Shown here: one piece after another, positions 15,544 to 26,400 of the stretch
Layout: the number at the start of each line of letters is the position of its first letter
How positions within the stretch are numbered: the stretch's first letter is position 1
DNA from: a virus
Length of the DNA stretch: 64,000 nucleotides
IMG/VR virus record: IMGVR_UViG_3300025668_000798
Location: 16,364 to 80,363 of that record
Strand: one strand, 5' to 3'
Notes under the pieces: model-generated
Database searches by the model: none
What the model was told of the DNA's origin: nothing
The model's input: only the letters and a program-made list of their open reading frames with translations
Made by a program: the position numbers and the translations under genes

Positions 15544-16506
15544 ATGATGCAACGCTTTGAATATCAAAAGTCACGTGATTTTGTTTACATAGATTGGGAT
15601 ATGAGTAGTAGATGCAACTATGCTTGTGCATACTGTGAACCTGCTGCACATGATGGTAAATTTGACTTTCCTACCATAGATAACGCAAAACTACTAGTAG
15701 ATAAAATTACTAAAACATATACAGATAAGTTTGCTGTATATAATTTATTTGGTGGCGAGCCAACTATATGGAGACAAATACCAAACTTTTTTGAATATGT
15801 AAAAAAAGCAAATATAAAAAATAAAGTACAATTGCTTACAAACGGCAACAAAACAAAAAAATGGTGGCTACGTAATAAAAATAATATTGATAGTGTAGTT
15901 GTTAGTGTTCATGTAGCACAAGTAGATATAGTTGAATTAGTAGAAAAATTTAATGCGTGTGCAGGTTACTTTGATATACATTTTCAAATATGCATGGACA
16001 TAGAAAATTTTGATTTAGCAGTTGAACAATACGATTATTGTTTTGCAAATTTACACAAATACATTAGATTAGATTATAAACCTCTACGTATTAGTTTGGA
16101 CCAAGCTGAATCTATGCCTTACACTAAAACACAAATAGAAACTATGAAATCCTTTGTAAAATTAGATGGAGTAAAAAAAGATAATTACGGCGTAACAATG
16201 GTTGACGAAAATAAAAATCCTGTTAACTTACAAAAATTATTATTAGAAAAAAAGAATAAATTTAAAAACTGGGCGTGTTGGATTGGCATAGACACACTTA
16301 ATATCACTAGAGAAGGCAATGTTACAATCGGTAGCCAGTGCTTTCCTAATTTTGTATTAGGTAGTATACACAATTTAGATTTTGATATTCCGTATCTACC
16401 TATAAAATGTCAATATGAATATTGTAGTTGTTTAACAGACTTAACAACTAAAAAAATAAAAAATTATAATGGTAAATTATTCGAAGACAGTAATATTGTT
16501 GTATGA
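15544..16506 (+). CDS. Radical SAM protein embedded in the fibre cluster
   Basis: 320 residues. CNYACAYC gives CX3CX2C about 25 residues in, followed by FGGEPT, the SAM-binding motif. Four later cysteines (ACWIG, SQCFP, CQYEYCSC) form a SPASM-like C-terminal cluster site as in enzymes that modify peptides. Two adjacent ATGs (15544, 15547) are possible starts and neither has a strong ribosome site. The gene runs against the surrounding structural genes, sits between two paralogous ones, and its last 30 nt overlap the 3' end of the gene at 16477. A cargo-type insertion is likely. A fibre substrate is inferred from position only. Confidence 0.85.
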   Translation: MMQRFEYQKSRDFVYIDWDMSSRCNYACAYCEPAAHDGKFDFPTIDNAKLLVDKITKTYTDKFAVYNLFGGEPTIWRQIPNFFEYVKKANIKNKVQLLTNGNKTKKWWLRNKNNIDSVVVSVHVAQVDIVELVEKFNACAGYFDIHFQICMDIENFDLAVEQYDYCFANLHKYIRLDYKPLRISLDQAESMPYTKTQIETMKSFVKLDGVKKDNYGVTMVDENKNPVNLQKLLLEKKNKFKNWACWIGIDTLNITREGNVTIGSQCFPNFVLGSIHNLDFDIPYLPIKCQYEYCSCLTDLTTKKIKNYNGKLFEDSNIVV

Positions 16507-17373
16507 AGGTGTTGGTATTTCAACATAACTGCCAGTTGGCCTATTTTGTCTAACATAGCTGGTTATATTACCGTTTACTACTTCGTCAATTGGTCCAGCG
16601 CCGTCAGGATCTGTACCAACAGATTCGTCAGCTAATACTATTTTAAAATAAATTACATTTGCATCTTTACGAGCAAAGATTTCTAAATCATTATTAGTAT
16701 AAATTCCACTACCTAACTTCTCATATATTTTTACATAAGTATTTGTTAGGTCATAAATTCCAGTATTACTTTGAGCTGAGCCAGAACCAGTAACTTGTGT
16801 ACCAGTGTAATCTATTGTCACGTTGCCAATATTTGATAACATAGTTTCCCAGCCTTGAGATTTATCATCTGCGCCAACTGAGGTCATTGTAAATGACATT
16901 TCTATATTGCCGCCTGCGTTAAAAAATGCGTTTAAATTATTTTGCTCTGCAAATGTAACGGAAAATTCATGAGTAATTGATTGCGGTGTACCAGTACCGC
17001 CCCAAGTACTTGTTCTAGAACTATCTATACCTGCAGGTTCACCTGTAATTTGAGATGAATCTACATCAAATCTATTAGCAAAAAGCAAAGGATAAAGTGT
17101 TTCGTATGCAACATATAGAGCTTCGGTAATTTCATTTTGATCAGTTACATTACTAATAGTAGCTGGCAAAGTGCCATTTTGATGTGCATATACAGCTACA
17201 TAATCATTGTATAGTTTATTCATATCTTCTGCATAAACTATTCTAGTCTTAGGTAATCTTTGACTTTCAACTGTTTGGTTATATCCAGAATCTCCCGAAG
17301 GTATTCCTAAAATATTTTCAATAGCTTCAAATAAAACATTGTATCTATATGCTGAAATTATCTGGTTAACCAT
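16477..17373 (-). CDS. Virion structural / tail appendage protein, paralogue of 14419-15477
   Basis: 298 residues, acidic and beta-rich. The N-terminal ~90 residues (SAYRYNVLFEAIENILG, ADMNKLYNDYVAVYAHQNG) are helical; the rest aligns with the paralogue through the F-NAGG, W-TM-SN-G and YTNND-EI motifs. ATG at 17373 is preceded by AAAGGAAAAG and lies 24 nt after the stop of the fibre gene upstream, so it is probably co-transcribed from the late promoter at 18934. Confidence 0.65.
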   Translation of the reverse strand: MVNQIISAYRYNVLFEAIENILGIPSGDSGYNQTVESQRLPKTRIVYAEDMNKLYNDYVAVYAHQNGTLPATISNVTDQNEITEALYVAYETLYPLLFANRFDVDSSQITGEPAGIDSSRTSTWGGTGTPQSITHEFSVTFAEQNNLNAFFNAGGNIEMSFTMTSVGADDKSQGWETMLSNIGNVTIDYTGTQVTGSGSAQSNTGIYDLTNTYVKIYEKLGSGIYTNNDLEIFARKDANVIYFKIVLADESVGTDPDGAGPIDEVVNGNITSYVRQNRPTGSYVEIPTPSYNNITVFE

Positions 17374-17397
17374 GCTCTTTTCCTTTGTATATAATAC

Positions 17398-18909
17398 TTA
17401 TGTTTTTAAAACACATTCGACTAATTTTTCTTCTTCGGCTTCGTTGCTTTCTAGAGCTACTCCAATAAATGCAGTTGTTTGTACTGTTGTGCATACTCCG
17501 TCTTCCCAAGCATATACACCTTGACCTTTTTTTACTGCACCTTTAACACGTACAGGCAAACGACCTTTTAAACCAATGTATTGTCCTTCGGCTTCACTGT
17601 TCATCATGTACGCTGGATCTGTTGATACTACACCAATAGCTATACTGCTAGACTTAGCAGGACCTACTTCATGATCTGTATCGCTGCATACTGCAACTGC
17701 GGTACCTGGTGCTAGTTCTTCGCTTGTTGTATATTTTTCTGCTAAGTCAGCATATCTAGCTCTACTTGCAACTCCGACAAATTCTACAGCATAAACTTTT
17801 TGGTCTGCGTCTCGTGCTACTACTGTATCTGCTGAACTTGCTGTTGTTGCGCTTACATAACTAGATCCTAATTTTACAGTATCGGCTTTATCTGCAATAC
17901 CCTTAAAATTGTTAGCCCATACAGCGTTCCATTTATTGGTTTCAATTCCTAATGTATAGGAATCTGTTGCGCCAGGTAATATACCTTTTCTTTCGTTATT
18001 GTTTATAACCTTTGCTATCACTGTTGCAGAAACATCTGTGTTTAATTTTGCACCAAGTCTAACTTCTTCGCCAACAGTATTTTCAATATAGCCTACATTG
18101 CCGTCGACAACTCTAACTGCTAAGTCATTACTATCCCCGACTCTCAATCCTACATCGTCAAAAGTTACTAGGCTTGTAAAGTCTGTTTCGTTTACTGTAA
18201 TATAATCAGCAGCAGGAATACCGCCTAAACGTAAAGTATCGCTTGTTGTTGCCCATATTACAGGCTCGTTTGCATTACCAGCATTAGTAGTAATACCATT
18301 TGTATCAGTATTGATTAGTGTGATACCTTTTTTAATTTTTTGGAAATTAGAACTATTTACACCAACAGGAACATTTGAATCTTGTGTAGATTTTAGAGTA
18401 AATTCTTCGTCGCTAATTATAAATTGTACATTATCGTTTACTAATGCTACAATTACAGGTTTAGTAACGCTTCCGGTATCAACAACTTCTATACTTCTCA
18501 TTTGAGTTTGTCCGCTACCTGCGGCTTGTGGCCCTACTAAGACAAAGTCATCTTGTGACGTTCTTGCATAAACTTGATTGGTTTCATTGTTAAACCAAAA
18601 GTCTCCTACTGTTAGCCCTGATGGTGCGCTACTACTTACTTCAGCACCTCCGGTATTTTTCCATTGATTGCCTGTGTAAAATTTCAACTTGTTTAATGAT
18701 GCATCAAACCAAATTTGTCCACTTATTGCCTTTGTTGGTGCTACTGTTCCAGAAAAGTTTTCTAACAAAAACAAATAGTTTTCGTTTTGTATTTCTCCGT
18801 AACCACTATAGTTCTTACCAACAAATTTAATATCTGTGGTATTATCAACTGTACCGTCTTCAACTGATAGCAGTTGTGTACCGTTAAATTTATTAATTAT
18901 ATATGCCAT
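17398..18909 (-). CDS. Tail fibre protein with YTT-type C-terminal domain
   Basis: 503 residues. The first ~130 residues (MAY-IN start, GKNYSGYGE, NYLFLLENF, GQIWFD, VGDFWFN, LVGPQ) match the N-termini of the two fibres at 18943 and 20775, so the three probably share one attachment site on the baseplate. The C-terminus from ~388 (AEKYTTSEELAPGTAV, GVVSTDPAYMMNS, GRLPVRVKGAVKKGQGVYA) is a domain found at the ends of many marine phage fibres and resembles chaperone or autocleavage modules. Start has GGAA upstream, 19 nt after a predicted late start. Confidence 0.75.
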   Translation of the reverse strand: MAYIINKFNGTQLLSVEDGTVDNTTDIKFVGKNYSGYGEIQNENYLFLLENFSGTVAPTKAISGQIWFDASLNKLKFYTGNQWKNTGGAEVSSSAPSGLTVGDFWFNNETNQVYARTSQDDFVLVGPQAAGSGQTQMRSIEVVDTGSVTKPVIVALVNDNVQFIISDEEFTLKSTQDSNVPVGVNSSNFQKIKKGITLINTDTNGITTNAGNANEPVIWATTSDTLRLGGIPAADYITVNETDFTSLVTFDDVGLRVGDSNDLAVRVVDGNVGYIENTVGEEVRLGAKLNTDVSATVIAKVINNNERKGILPGATDSYTLGIETNKWNAVWANNFKGIADKADTVKLGSSYVSATTASSADTVVARDADQKVYAVEFVGVASRARYADLAEKYTTSEELAPGTAVAVCSDTDHEVGPAKSSSIAIGVVSTDPAYMMNSEAEGQYIGLKGRLPVRVKGAVKKGQGVYAWEDGVCTTVQTTAFIGVALESNEAEEEKLVECVLKT

Positions 18910-18933
18910 TGACGATTTCCTTACTCTACACTA

Positions 18934-18941
18934 TATTTATG
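18934..18941 (-). promoter_or_regulatory. Late-type promoter CATAAATA
   Basis: On the minus strand CATAAATA, predicted start ~18928, 19 nt before the ATG at 18909. Confidence 0.55.
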
Positions 18942-18942
18942 C

Positions 18943-20775
18943 TTATACTGCCGAACTTACCGTGCTGCTATATGTCCAAGCATTGCTGGCGTTCACACTA
19001 TAAGTCATTATTGTTCTAGTATAAGTTGTTGTTACTGTTGTTGATACACTTGCTATACTAAAGTCACTTACTACCGATTGGTTCTGTACACCGTTACTAT
19101 CAACGCTAACAAACGTTTTACTAACTGCACTATTTACATCAATCGGGTCTGTACTTGAACTACTTGCTACACAATAAACCTTTGCTACTGTGCCTACTTC
19201 TGCTTGTGCTGCTGGTGACAATTCATCTAAAACTGTTCCTACATTTGCTTGTAACGTTACACCCGTTCCCATTCCATCTGTAACAAGACTAAAAAATAGT
19301 GGTTGTGCATTAAGAGCAGTATCTACATATCCCTTTGTAGCAGCGTCCGTTGATGTTGTTGGTGCAGATAGATTTGCTATTTTTTGCTGGGTTACTAATT
19401 GAATTGTACCTGCGCTTTCAATTTGTAAACCTTGTATCCTACTTTTTATTCTGTTACCATCTATGTCGATGTTATCTACTGTAAGAAATCCTAACGTACC
19501 GATATTTGTAAGTCCCGGTGCACTTACAACTGTACTAGATAAGGCATTTGCACTTAAAATATTATTACCATCAATCTTATATGCATAATTAGCAGGAATA
19601 TCAATATTACTCGAACTTGTCCAACTATCAGTTGCAAGTTCCCAAGTCCAGTATTTGTCATCGCCCGATGCTCTAATTGCAATACCAGCACCATCTACAT
19701 CTGCTTCCTCTAACAACGTACTGTCGCTTGTAATAGCTAATTCTATTAACTTATCTTCTACACGTAAATTAGCAACATCTAAGTTTGTTGTATCGCCTTC
19801 GACTCTTAAATTTCCTGTTATTCTTGCATCGCCAGTTACATCTAAATTATATTCTGGATCTGTTTTAAATATACCAACACGTTGATTTATTGTATCAATA
19901 TGAATAGCATCTACTACATCAGGAGCTAAGTCACCGTTGGTATCAACCTTGACTTGTATTTTTATATCAGTGTCTTCGGTTTCTGCCTTGATCAAAATAT
20001 CAGAACCTGTGGCTATTCTAACTAAAGGACTTTGTCCTATAACAATGCCGTTGTTGTTATAAAAGTTAATTTCTGCACTAGTCGTATCTTGCCCTTGACC
20101 AGATTGTGTTGTTAAGAAGTCATTTTGTGTATATTCTACACCAAGACTATCAGTTAGTTTTAAACTGTTTGCTGCTGTTCCGTAGAATTGAAAATTAAAT
20201 AAACTGCTTATGTTTGTTCCAATTTTTATATCAGTAAACCCTGTCTTTGGAATAGCAGGAGTAAATGCTGTTTTACTATGTATTAATACTAGACTTCCAT
20301 TAATAAATTCTTCTGTAATGGTTTGATTTGTGCCTGTTGTATCTCTTATAGTTTCTATGAACTGACCTGATTTTAATTGACTTGTATTATAAGTTGGCCC
20401 TACAAGTTGTATGCCGCTATCGGTAGCAAAATACATTTGTTGATTAGCAGAGTCAATCCAAATATCGCCTTCAACTAATCCTGCTGGTTGTGTAGGTGTA
20501 TAGGTACTGTTATCTGTACTCCTAAATGTTGTGCCGTTATAAACTTTTAATCTGTTTTCTCCAGTATCAAACCATAACTGCCCTTTTACAGGTTTACTAG
20601 GAGGTGCTGTATTAGCAAATGTTTCTAAAAGTTTGATAAAATTTTCATTTAAATATTCACCGAAGCCTTTATAATTCCTACCAATAAAAGTTAAATTTGT
20701 ACTATTTTCATCTATCTTGCCGTCTATTATTTCAGTAAGCAAAGTTCCATCTGTTTTGTTTAATTGATACGCCAT
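18943..20775 (-). CDS. Tail fibre protein
   Basis: 610 residues. The N-terminal ~200 residues are shared with the fibres at 17398 and 20775 (GRNYKGFGEYLNENF, GQLWFD, EGDIWID, LVGP, then FTPAIP). The middle has YNLDVTGDARITGNLRVEG, typical of trimeric fibre shafts, and DAATKGYVDTAL, a common fibre knee. The C-terminal 100 residues are Ser/Thr/Val-rich and unique, so probably the receptor-facing tip. Overlaps the upstream fibre by one base. Confidence 0.75.
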   Translation of the reverse strand: MAYQLNKTDGTLLTEIIDGKIDENSTNLTFIGRNYKGFGEYLNENFIKLLETFANTAPPSKPVKGQLWFDTGENRLKVYNGTTFRSTDNSTYTPTQPAGLVEGDIWIDSANQQMYFATDSGIQLVGPTYNTSQLKSGQFIETIRDTTGTNQTITEEFINGSLVLIHSKTAFTPAIPKTGFTDIKIGTNISSLFNFQFYGTAANSLKLTDSLGVEYTQNDFLTTQSGQGQDTTSAEINFYNNNGIVIGQSPLVRIATGSDILIKAETEDTDIKIQVKVDTNGDLAPDVVDAIHIDTINQRVGIFKTDPEYNLDVTGDARITGNLRVEGDTTNLDVANLRVEDKLIELAITSDSTLLEEADVDGAGIAIRASGDDKYWTWELATDSWTSSSNIDIPANYAYKIDGNNILSANALSSTVVSAPGLTNIGTLGFLTVDNIDIDGNRIKSRIQGLQIESAGTIQLVTQQKIANLSAPTTSTDAATKGYVDTALNAQPLFFSLVTDGMGTGVTLQANVGTVLDELSPAAQAEVGTVAKVYCVASSSSTDPIDVNSAVSKTFVSVDSNGVQNQSVVSDFSIASVSTTVTTTYTRTIMTYSVNASNAWTYSSTVSSAV

Positions 20776-22775
20776 TATACTAGCACTCCATGATAAATTA
20801 TGTAATTAATTGCAACATATGGCGGAGTAATGTCTACAGAACTAGCCAATGTTGGATTATCAACGCCGCCAGTTTTTGTTATACCGCTTGCAGCAGTACT
20901 AGATATTTCTTGGTTGTAAACATCAACGTCTGTTTCTGCACTATTATCTACTTTACTAAGTGCATAATAAGTATCTCCACTGTCACTAGTTAATGTGTGT
21001 TTGTGGTCTGGTATGTTGTTAACATCTAGCGTAATGTTTTCTTCGCCGCCCACGCCGCCTAATTGTCCTATTGCAGGATCACTAATTAATCTATTAGGTC
21101 CAGAAAGTCCGTTGCTTATACCTGTTGGAAATCTTCCTCTAAGATCAGGAATTACGAAGAATGTAGCAGGATTGCTAGATGTGCCCCAATACCATGTATT
21201 GTTATCAGCAGCATCGTAGCCTATTGCAGTTGCTAGTAAAAAGTAATTTAACAAACTTTTTTCACTACCGTCACAAATAAACCAGCCTGTCGGTGCTGTT
21301 AATCCTGCATATGGAACCATTGTTCCTACAGGAATAATTGGAATATTTGCAATTAAATTATTTTGTGTAATTTTCCTAAGACCAGTTCCGGGTCTGTTTA
21401 TTAATATTTCATCAGCGCTCTCTGGCGTAGTTACAGCAGTTTTATCTGCAACAAAAGGTTGATTTATTTGTGTGTTAAATACTTTAGTTAAACCGCCTGT
21501 TTGTCCGTCAAATACTATTGTATTTGTACTACTAACTTCACCTGTCATACTAAATGACGTTGCACTAGTAAGTTTACCTGTACTTCCTGCACTACCCGTA
21601 ACATTACCATTTACATCACCATCTAATGCACCTGTAAATTTGTTTGCAAAAATGTTATTAAACTTATTTGCGTTAGTACCAATATTAGTTATACCAGCTT
21701 CGTCTGGAAAAACGTTGTCAGTAGTAAGCGAACCGCTCAATGACAAAGAACCAGCTATTGTTAAATTATCATTTAGGGTGGCAGCACCTGATACTGTTAA
21801 CGTTCCTGCTGATACAATATTTCCTGTATTTTTAATATTTCCTGTAACGTCTAATGCTTCATTAGGATCAGCAGTTGAAATACCAACATTACCATTATTT
21901 TTTATACGTATAGGAGTTATTTGTGTACCTTCGTTGTTTGTTCGTAAATCAAAAAATCCATTACTTTGAGCTTGGCTTATTATTGCAGTTGTGCCTTCAA
22001 CTTCTAAAGCGATTGTACGTGTGTTACCAATTTCTAATCCATCGTTTGTACGCACTGTAAACGGAAACGAAGTTATTGTAGCTTCGTCATTCCTTGTAAA
22101 TTTATTACCATCAACAGGATTTCCATTTACAAGTAACTGTTCAGCCTTGTCAGCAATGCCTTTAAATCTTCCAACTGTACCTGTAATGTTTGTAGAAACA
22201 TTTATGCCAGGATATAATATACCAAATCCTGGTATTAATATTTTTGGAGTAAACTGAGCACCTACAATTATACTAACTGCAACATTATCTACATAATTGA
22301 TAATTGCTTGCCTATCTGTATTGTCGGTATCTGTAATTACAACTGCTTTTGCACCAGTGTTTATACCGCCAGCAATTTCTGGCCCAACTAAGATCCATCC
22401 GCTTCCGCTATAAATGTATAATTGTTGTGTACCTGTATTAACCCATATGTCGCCTAATACACTATTTGATATATCAGGCTCTGTTGTGCCTTTTTTAAGA
22501 CCGCCTGCACTAACCCAATTGGTGCCATCATATACTTTTAACACATCATTTTGCGATGTATTATCATACCATAATTGTCCTTCGACAGGATTATTTGGAG
22601 GATTGTTATCTGCAAAATTTTCTAGTAAATGTAGAAAATTTGTTAATACTGCTTCGCCAAAGTTTGTGGTATTTCTACCAGGCAGTCGTAAACTTGTATC
22701 TTGGTTTATATCGTTATCGATTACTTCGATACTTCCTTTGTTAACAGAATCAGTAAAGTTAATTTGGTATGCCAT
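20775..22775 (-). CDS. Short tail fibre-like protein with phage collar domain
   Basis: 666 residues. The N-terminal ~200 residues belong to the same paralogous family as the next two fibres. A shaft with NVGISTADPNEALDVTGN and LTVSGAATLNDNLTIAG repeats follows. From ~480 there is a tail-collar domain: PVGTMVPYAG, APTGWFICDG, PDLRGRFP, then PDHKHTL, where clustered histidines in gp12-type fibres bind metal, and a final PPYVAINYIIYHG. T4 gp12 has this collar and a metal-binding tip. GGAGG precedes the ATG; a one-base overlap links it to the gene upstream. Confidence 0.85.
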   Translation of the reverse strand: MAYQINFTDSVNKGSIEVIDNDINQDTSLRLPGRNTTNFGEAVLTNFLHLLENFADNNPPNNPVEGQLWYDNTSQNDVLKVYDGTNWVSAGGLKKGTTEPDISNSVLGDIWVNTGTQQLYIYSGSGWILVGPEIAGGINTGAKAVVITDTDNTDRQAIINYVDNVAVSIIVGAQFTPKILIPGFGILYPGINVSTNITGTVGRFKGIADKAEQLLVNGNPVDGNKFTRNDEATITSFPFTVRTNDGLEIGNTRTIALEVEGTTAIISQAQSNGFFDLRTNNEGTQITPIRIKNNGNVGISTADPNEALDVTGNIKNTGNIVSAGTLTVSGAATLNDNLTIAGSLSLSGSLTTDNVFPDEAGITNIGTNANKFNNIFANKFTGALDGDVNGNVTGSAGSTGKLTSATSFSMTGEVSSTNTIVFDGQTGGLTKVFNTQINQPFVADKTAVTTPESADEILINRPGTGLRKITQNNLIANIPIIPVGTMVPYAGLTAPTGWFICDGSEKSLLNYFLLATAIGYDAADNNTWYWGTSSNPATFFVIPDLRGRFPTGISNGLSGPNRLISDPAIGQLGGVGGEENITLDVNNIPDHKHTLTSDSGDTYYALSKVDNSAETDVDVYNQEISSTAASGITKTGGVDNPTLASSVDITPPYVAINYIIYHGVLV

Positions 22776-23380
22776 TACGAATTACCTCCGCTTAGACTTT
22801 GTATTCTTACAGTATAATCAATTTGTATTAATCTATTCAAAGACTTTTGCACAGGATGGAAAATAACATGGGTAAGCAATCGTCCATTTCCATCTGCGGC
22901 ATAACTACGTAAACCTAATTCGTCAAAAACAAATTGATTTTCTGAATCACCACTAGTATCAAATGCATCTTGTCCGTTTGGTTCACTATAATCAAGTAAA
23001 CAATTTACAAACAGATCTGTGTAATTCTGTCCACTTACATGACGAATTTCCATTTTATTTCTTGTAGGATCAGTGTTGTTAACACTTCTATCATCTACAA
23101 CTTTGCTGTATGTTTGATTATACAAACTTGCAGTTGTTCCTGTACTATTTGGTGTTAAATATGTAATAACACCTGTAGGATCTACACTTGTGCCACCATT
23201 ACCAAAGCTCATTTCATAAACAAAGCCAGTGCCTTGATTACCTAAACTTTCTGCTAGTGCAATACTCATATTTTCGTAATGTATTGCATTTCTTTTGTTA
23301 ATTAAAACTTCTCCATTCGTAGGGTCATGTATTTTTATATGCCCTTGAATATTAAGTTTATTTGAGTCGTTGTATTGCAT
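22775..23380 (-). CDS. Virion structural protein (baseplate/fibre-associated)
   Basis: 201 residues, beta-rich, no membrane segment. The N-terminus (NIQGHIKIHDPTNGEVLINK, then NAIHYENMSIALAES) is of a kind found in small baseplate-associated proteins of marine T4-like phages. The C-terminus ends in alternating strands (LLTHVIFHPVQKSLNRLIQI). First gene after a late promoter and directly upstream of the three fibres, so it may be a fibre adaptor. Confidence 0.6.
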   Translation of the reverse strand: MQYNDSNKLNIQGHIKIHDPTNGEVLINKRNAIHYENMSIALAESLGNQGTGFVYEMSFGNGGTSVDPTGVITYLTPNSTGTTASLYNQTYSKVVDDRSVNNTDPTRNKMEIRHVSGQNYTDLFVNCLLDYSEPNGQDAFDTSGDSENQFVFDELGLRSYAADGNGRLLTHVIFHPVQKSLNRLIQIDYTVRIQSLSGGNS

Positions 23381-23402
23381 TTGCTTACCTTTACTTATAC
23401 TG

Positions 23403-23410
23403 TATTTATT
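23403..23410 (-). promoter_or_regulatory. Late-type promoter AATAAATA
   Basis: On the minus strand AATAAATA overlaps the stop of the giant gene. Predicted start ~23397, 17 nt before the ATG at 23380, with AAAGG in the leader. Confidence 0.55.
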
Positions 23411-26400
23411 TGCTTAACTTAATTGTTCCTGCTCTTACAAATCTAGCAATTTTAGCATCGCTAATTGATAGATCGTCTGTCCAAAGTTTACCCTCTTTAC
23501 GCTGAACTACAATTCTTACACCAGTTGGAGCATCGTCTCTTAATGTTATTGTATTGTCGTCTGGGTTTATAGTAAACTCTGGTAATTCTATTTCGTCTGC
23601 TTCTGGACTATCTTGATCAATAGTTTTATTGAACACTTTGAAATCTTGTGTAGCTGGTTTTCTAAGTTTTTTGCCGCCTACTACAACTTCAATTTCGTTG
23701 TATGATGTAATATCAAAGTCCATAGTATATATGTTTGTACTACCGTCTGATACAAATATTTGTGTCAAGTCTTTGTCTGCGTAAGGAATAGTTTCTCTTT
23801 CACCTTGTTCCATTAAAATAGTACCAGCAGGGTATTGAGATTTTACACCTGTTCCTAATGTACCTCTGCGTATTTGTCTCAACAAATTGCCTTCAAGCAC
23901 ATAATACTCGATGCGTTCTCCTTCTATAAACACAACACCAGGTTTACCTGTTGTTCTGTTAGGAATAGGAAGGTTTGTTGTATCTTCAACTGATATAAAT
24001 TGATCATAAAAGTTTAGAGGCTGACTTAATTTTACAACAGATTTTTCATTTAATCTTTTGTAATGTACACGGTTTAACATATCTTTAAATATTCTGAAAC
24101 CATATTTTGTTGTTGTTAGTGTTGCTGCAAATTGTATGATTTCAATAATTTCATTATCATTTGGTTTTTTAAACAAATTAACAATAGAATTATCACTTAC
24201 TAATTCATAATCTATACTTGGTCTTAATAATTTATTATTTTGTATTACCCAAACATAATTTACACCAGCAGCAGGTTGATTTAGTTTTATTCTACCATTG
24301 GTTAATGAAATTGCTGTAGGGTATTCTGGACTACTTGAACTTATTACAGGAGAATATAGTACTTCAAAACTCAACCTATCAAAGTTGTTAACGTCATGCT
24401 CACTAAAGGTTATAATTTCAACCTTTTCGTTTACAGCTGGAACTGTTTTAAATGTTAAATTTTCACTTTCAACAAAACGTACATTATCTATTCTTATTGC
24501 TGCCGGATATGCTTCGTCTTTAACACCTGTTAGTTGTAAAGGCACATCGTTTTCTGATGCTTTGACTTTTAATTCTTTAAAGTATCCATTTAATGTTAGT
24601 GTAACACCTGTATCTGTTTCAACTGAAGATTTTACAGTTGCAAATATTTGAGTACTGTCTTCCATTACAAAAGATATTAAATCACCTTCGTCGTGCAGTA
24701 ACCCTTGCTTAGTACTGTCTTCCATATCAGTTAGATCAACTACAGTATCAATGAAATAGTATTCACCGTTACCTAAAACATATATTTCTAAAACATCACC
24801 TACTTTGCCTAACAAAGGATTTAAAAATTCAATTCTACTGTTTATTGCATCCCATCTATAATCAACAGCATCAATAATAATTTTATTGTTTAATAAAACT
24901 AATACATCGTCATTTGAAATTTTTGTAGGTTGTCCAAACTGCCAAGTTTGTATACCATAAACTCTGTCATTTGTTAAAACATGTCTTATGTTATAACCTG
25001 CATTTAAAAATTTATCACCTTGCTTGACTAACATTTTATGAGTAAATGGTTTTTCAGTAAATGGCGTATTATTATTAAATTTGTACACGTAATTTACACC
25101 ATCGCCGATAAACGATTTGTCAACTGTAATTTCACTAAACGATTTAGTGTCATTATTATATAAACTAAATCCAATAACTTCGCCAACTCTAGGTGGTATA
25201 CCAAATCTTATAGCAGCACATTTTTCGTTTTTATATGTAGCATCAGTTTCAAAAATTTCATAAGCAAAACTAGGCTGTTGCACTACACCATTAATAGTTA
25301 CAAAACTACTAATTGGGTTAGTATATTTTACACCTGTTACAAAAATACTAGTAGCACCGTCGCCAATAAATGTATCACTTTCTAAAATATCAGTACCGTT
25401 ATTACCAATAACTAATATATGTAAATCCATATCATCTTGTATAGTGCTGTCATCTTCAAAAATTAACAAATTATTTTCATAATCTATTGTATAGCTTTCG
25501 TCATCAACCTTTTGTCCATTTATATTTACAATAACAGCTTGTTGACTTTGAGGAAGCATATCTATTGAATATGATAATATAGAACTTTTTGTTTTATAAA
25601 TGTAACTTGTTTTGATTCCTTGACCGTCTGCAGGTTTATGTTTAACTTGTATATCTAATGTATCTACAATTTGTCCAGGAACAACTTCTTCAGGACCTGC
25701 ACTTGTAGTCTGTGTAACAAATCCATCGCCATCGACAGTAATTTCTCCACTCTCTAAACCTTTTGCAGTATTATCGTATCCGCCGCCACTCAGTTCTGTG
25801 TCAAGCACATTATCAGCTGGCTCAAAACTACCATCGCTAGTTTCTTTTCTTACAATAAAAATATCGCCTGCTGCTGTAGGAACAGTATCATCTATAGGAA
25901 TTGTATCTTGAATCCCATCACCATATATTGTGTTCATTAACGCATTTTTGTTGATTATTACACTGCTGCCATCAAAATTAGGATCGTCAATACGTACATT
26001 ATTTTTATATATGTTGTAAGAAACACCGTCTTCTAATGGCTTACTTAATGTGAATACCAATGTACTACCATCAAGAACAAATATTTCATCTTCGCTTTCG
26101 CTAAAGATATCCCAAGGAATAATACCAAAGCCACCAACGTCGAACCCTTGATCAGTTGAAAAATCAACACTTTCAATGTTAACACCTTCGTAATCAAGTC
26201 CGGTCATTAACTGTCCTAAATTAATAGTTCCATCTTCGTTTTTAGTAATACCTGGCATGCCTTCTTTTGGATTATAAAAAGCATTTATTCTGTCTGCTGC
26301 GGAAAGCATTGCAGGATCTTTGTAATATGTAATTTCAATAGTTGCATTATTAGCAGGAGCAGTTTCAAATAAAAGGTTGCCTAAATTTCTGCTATAAGTT

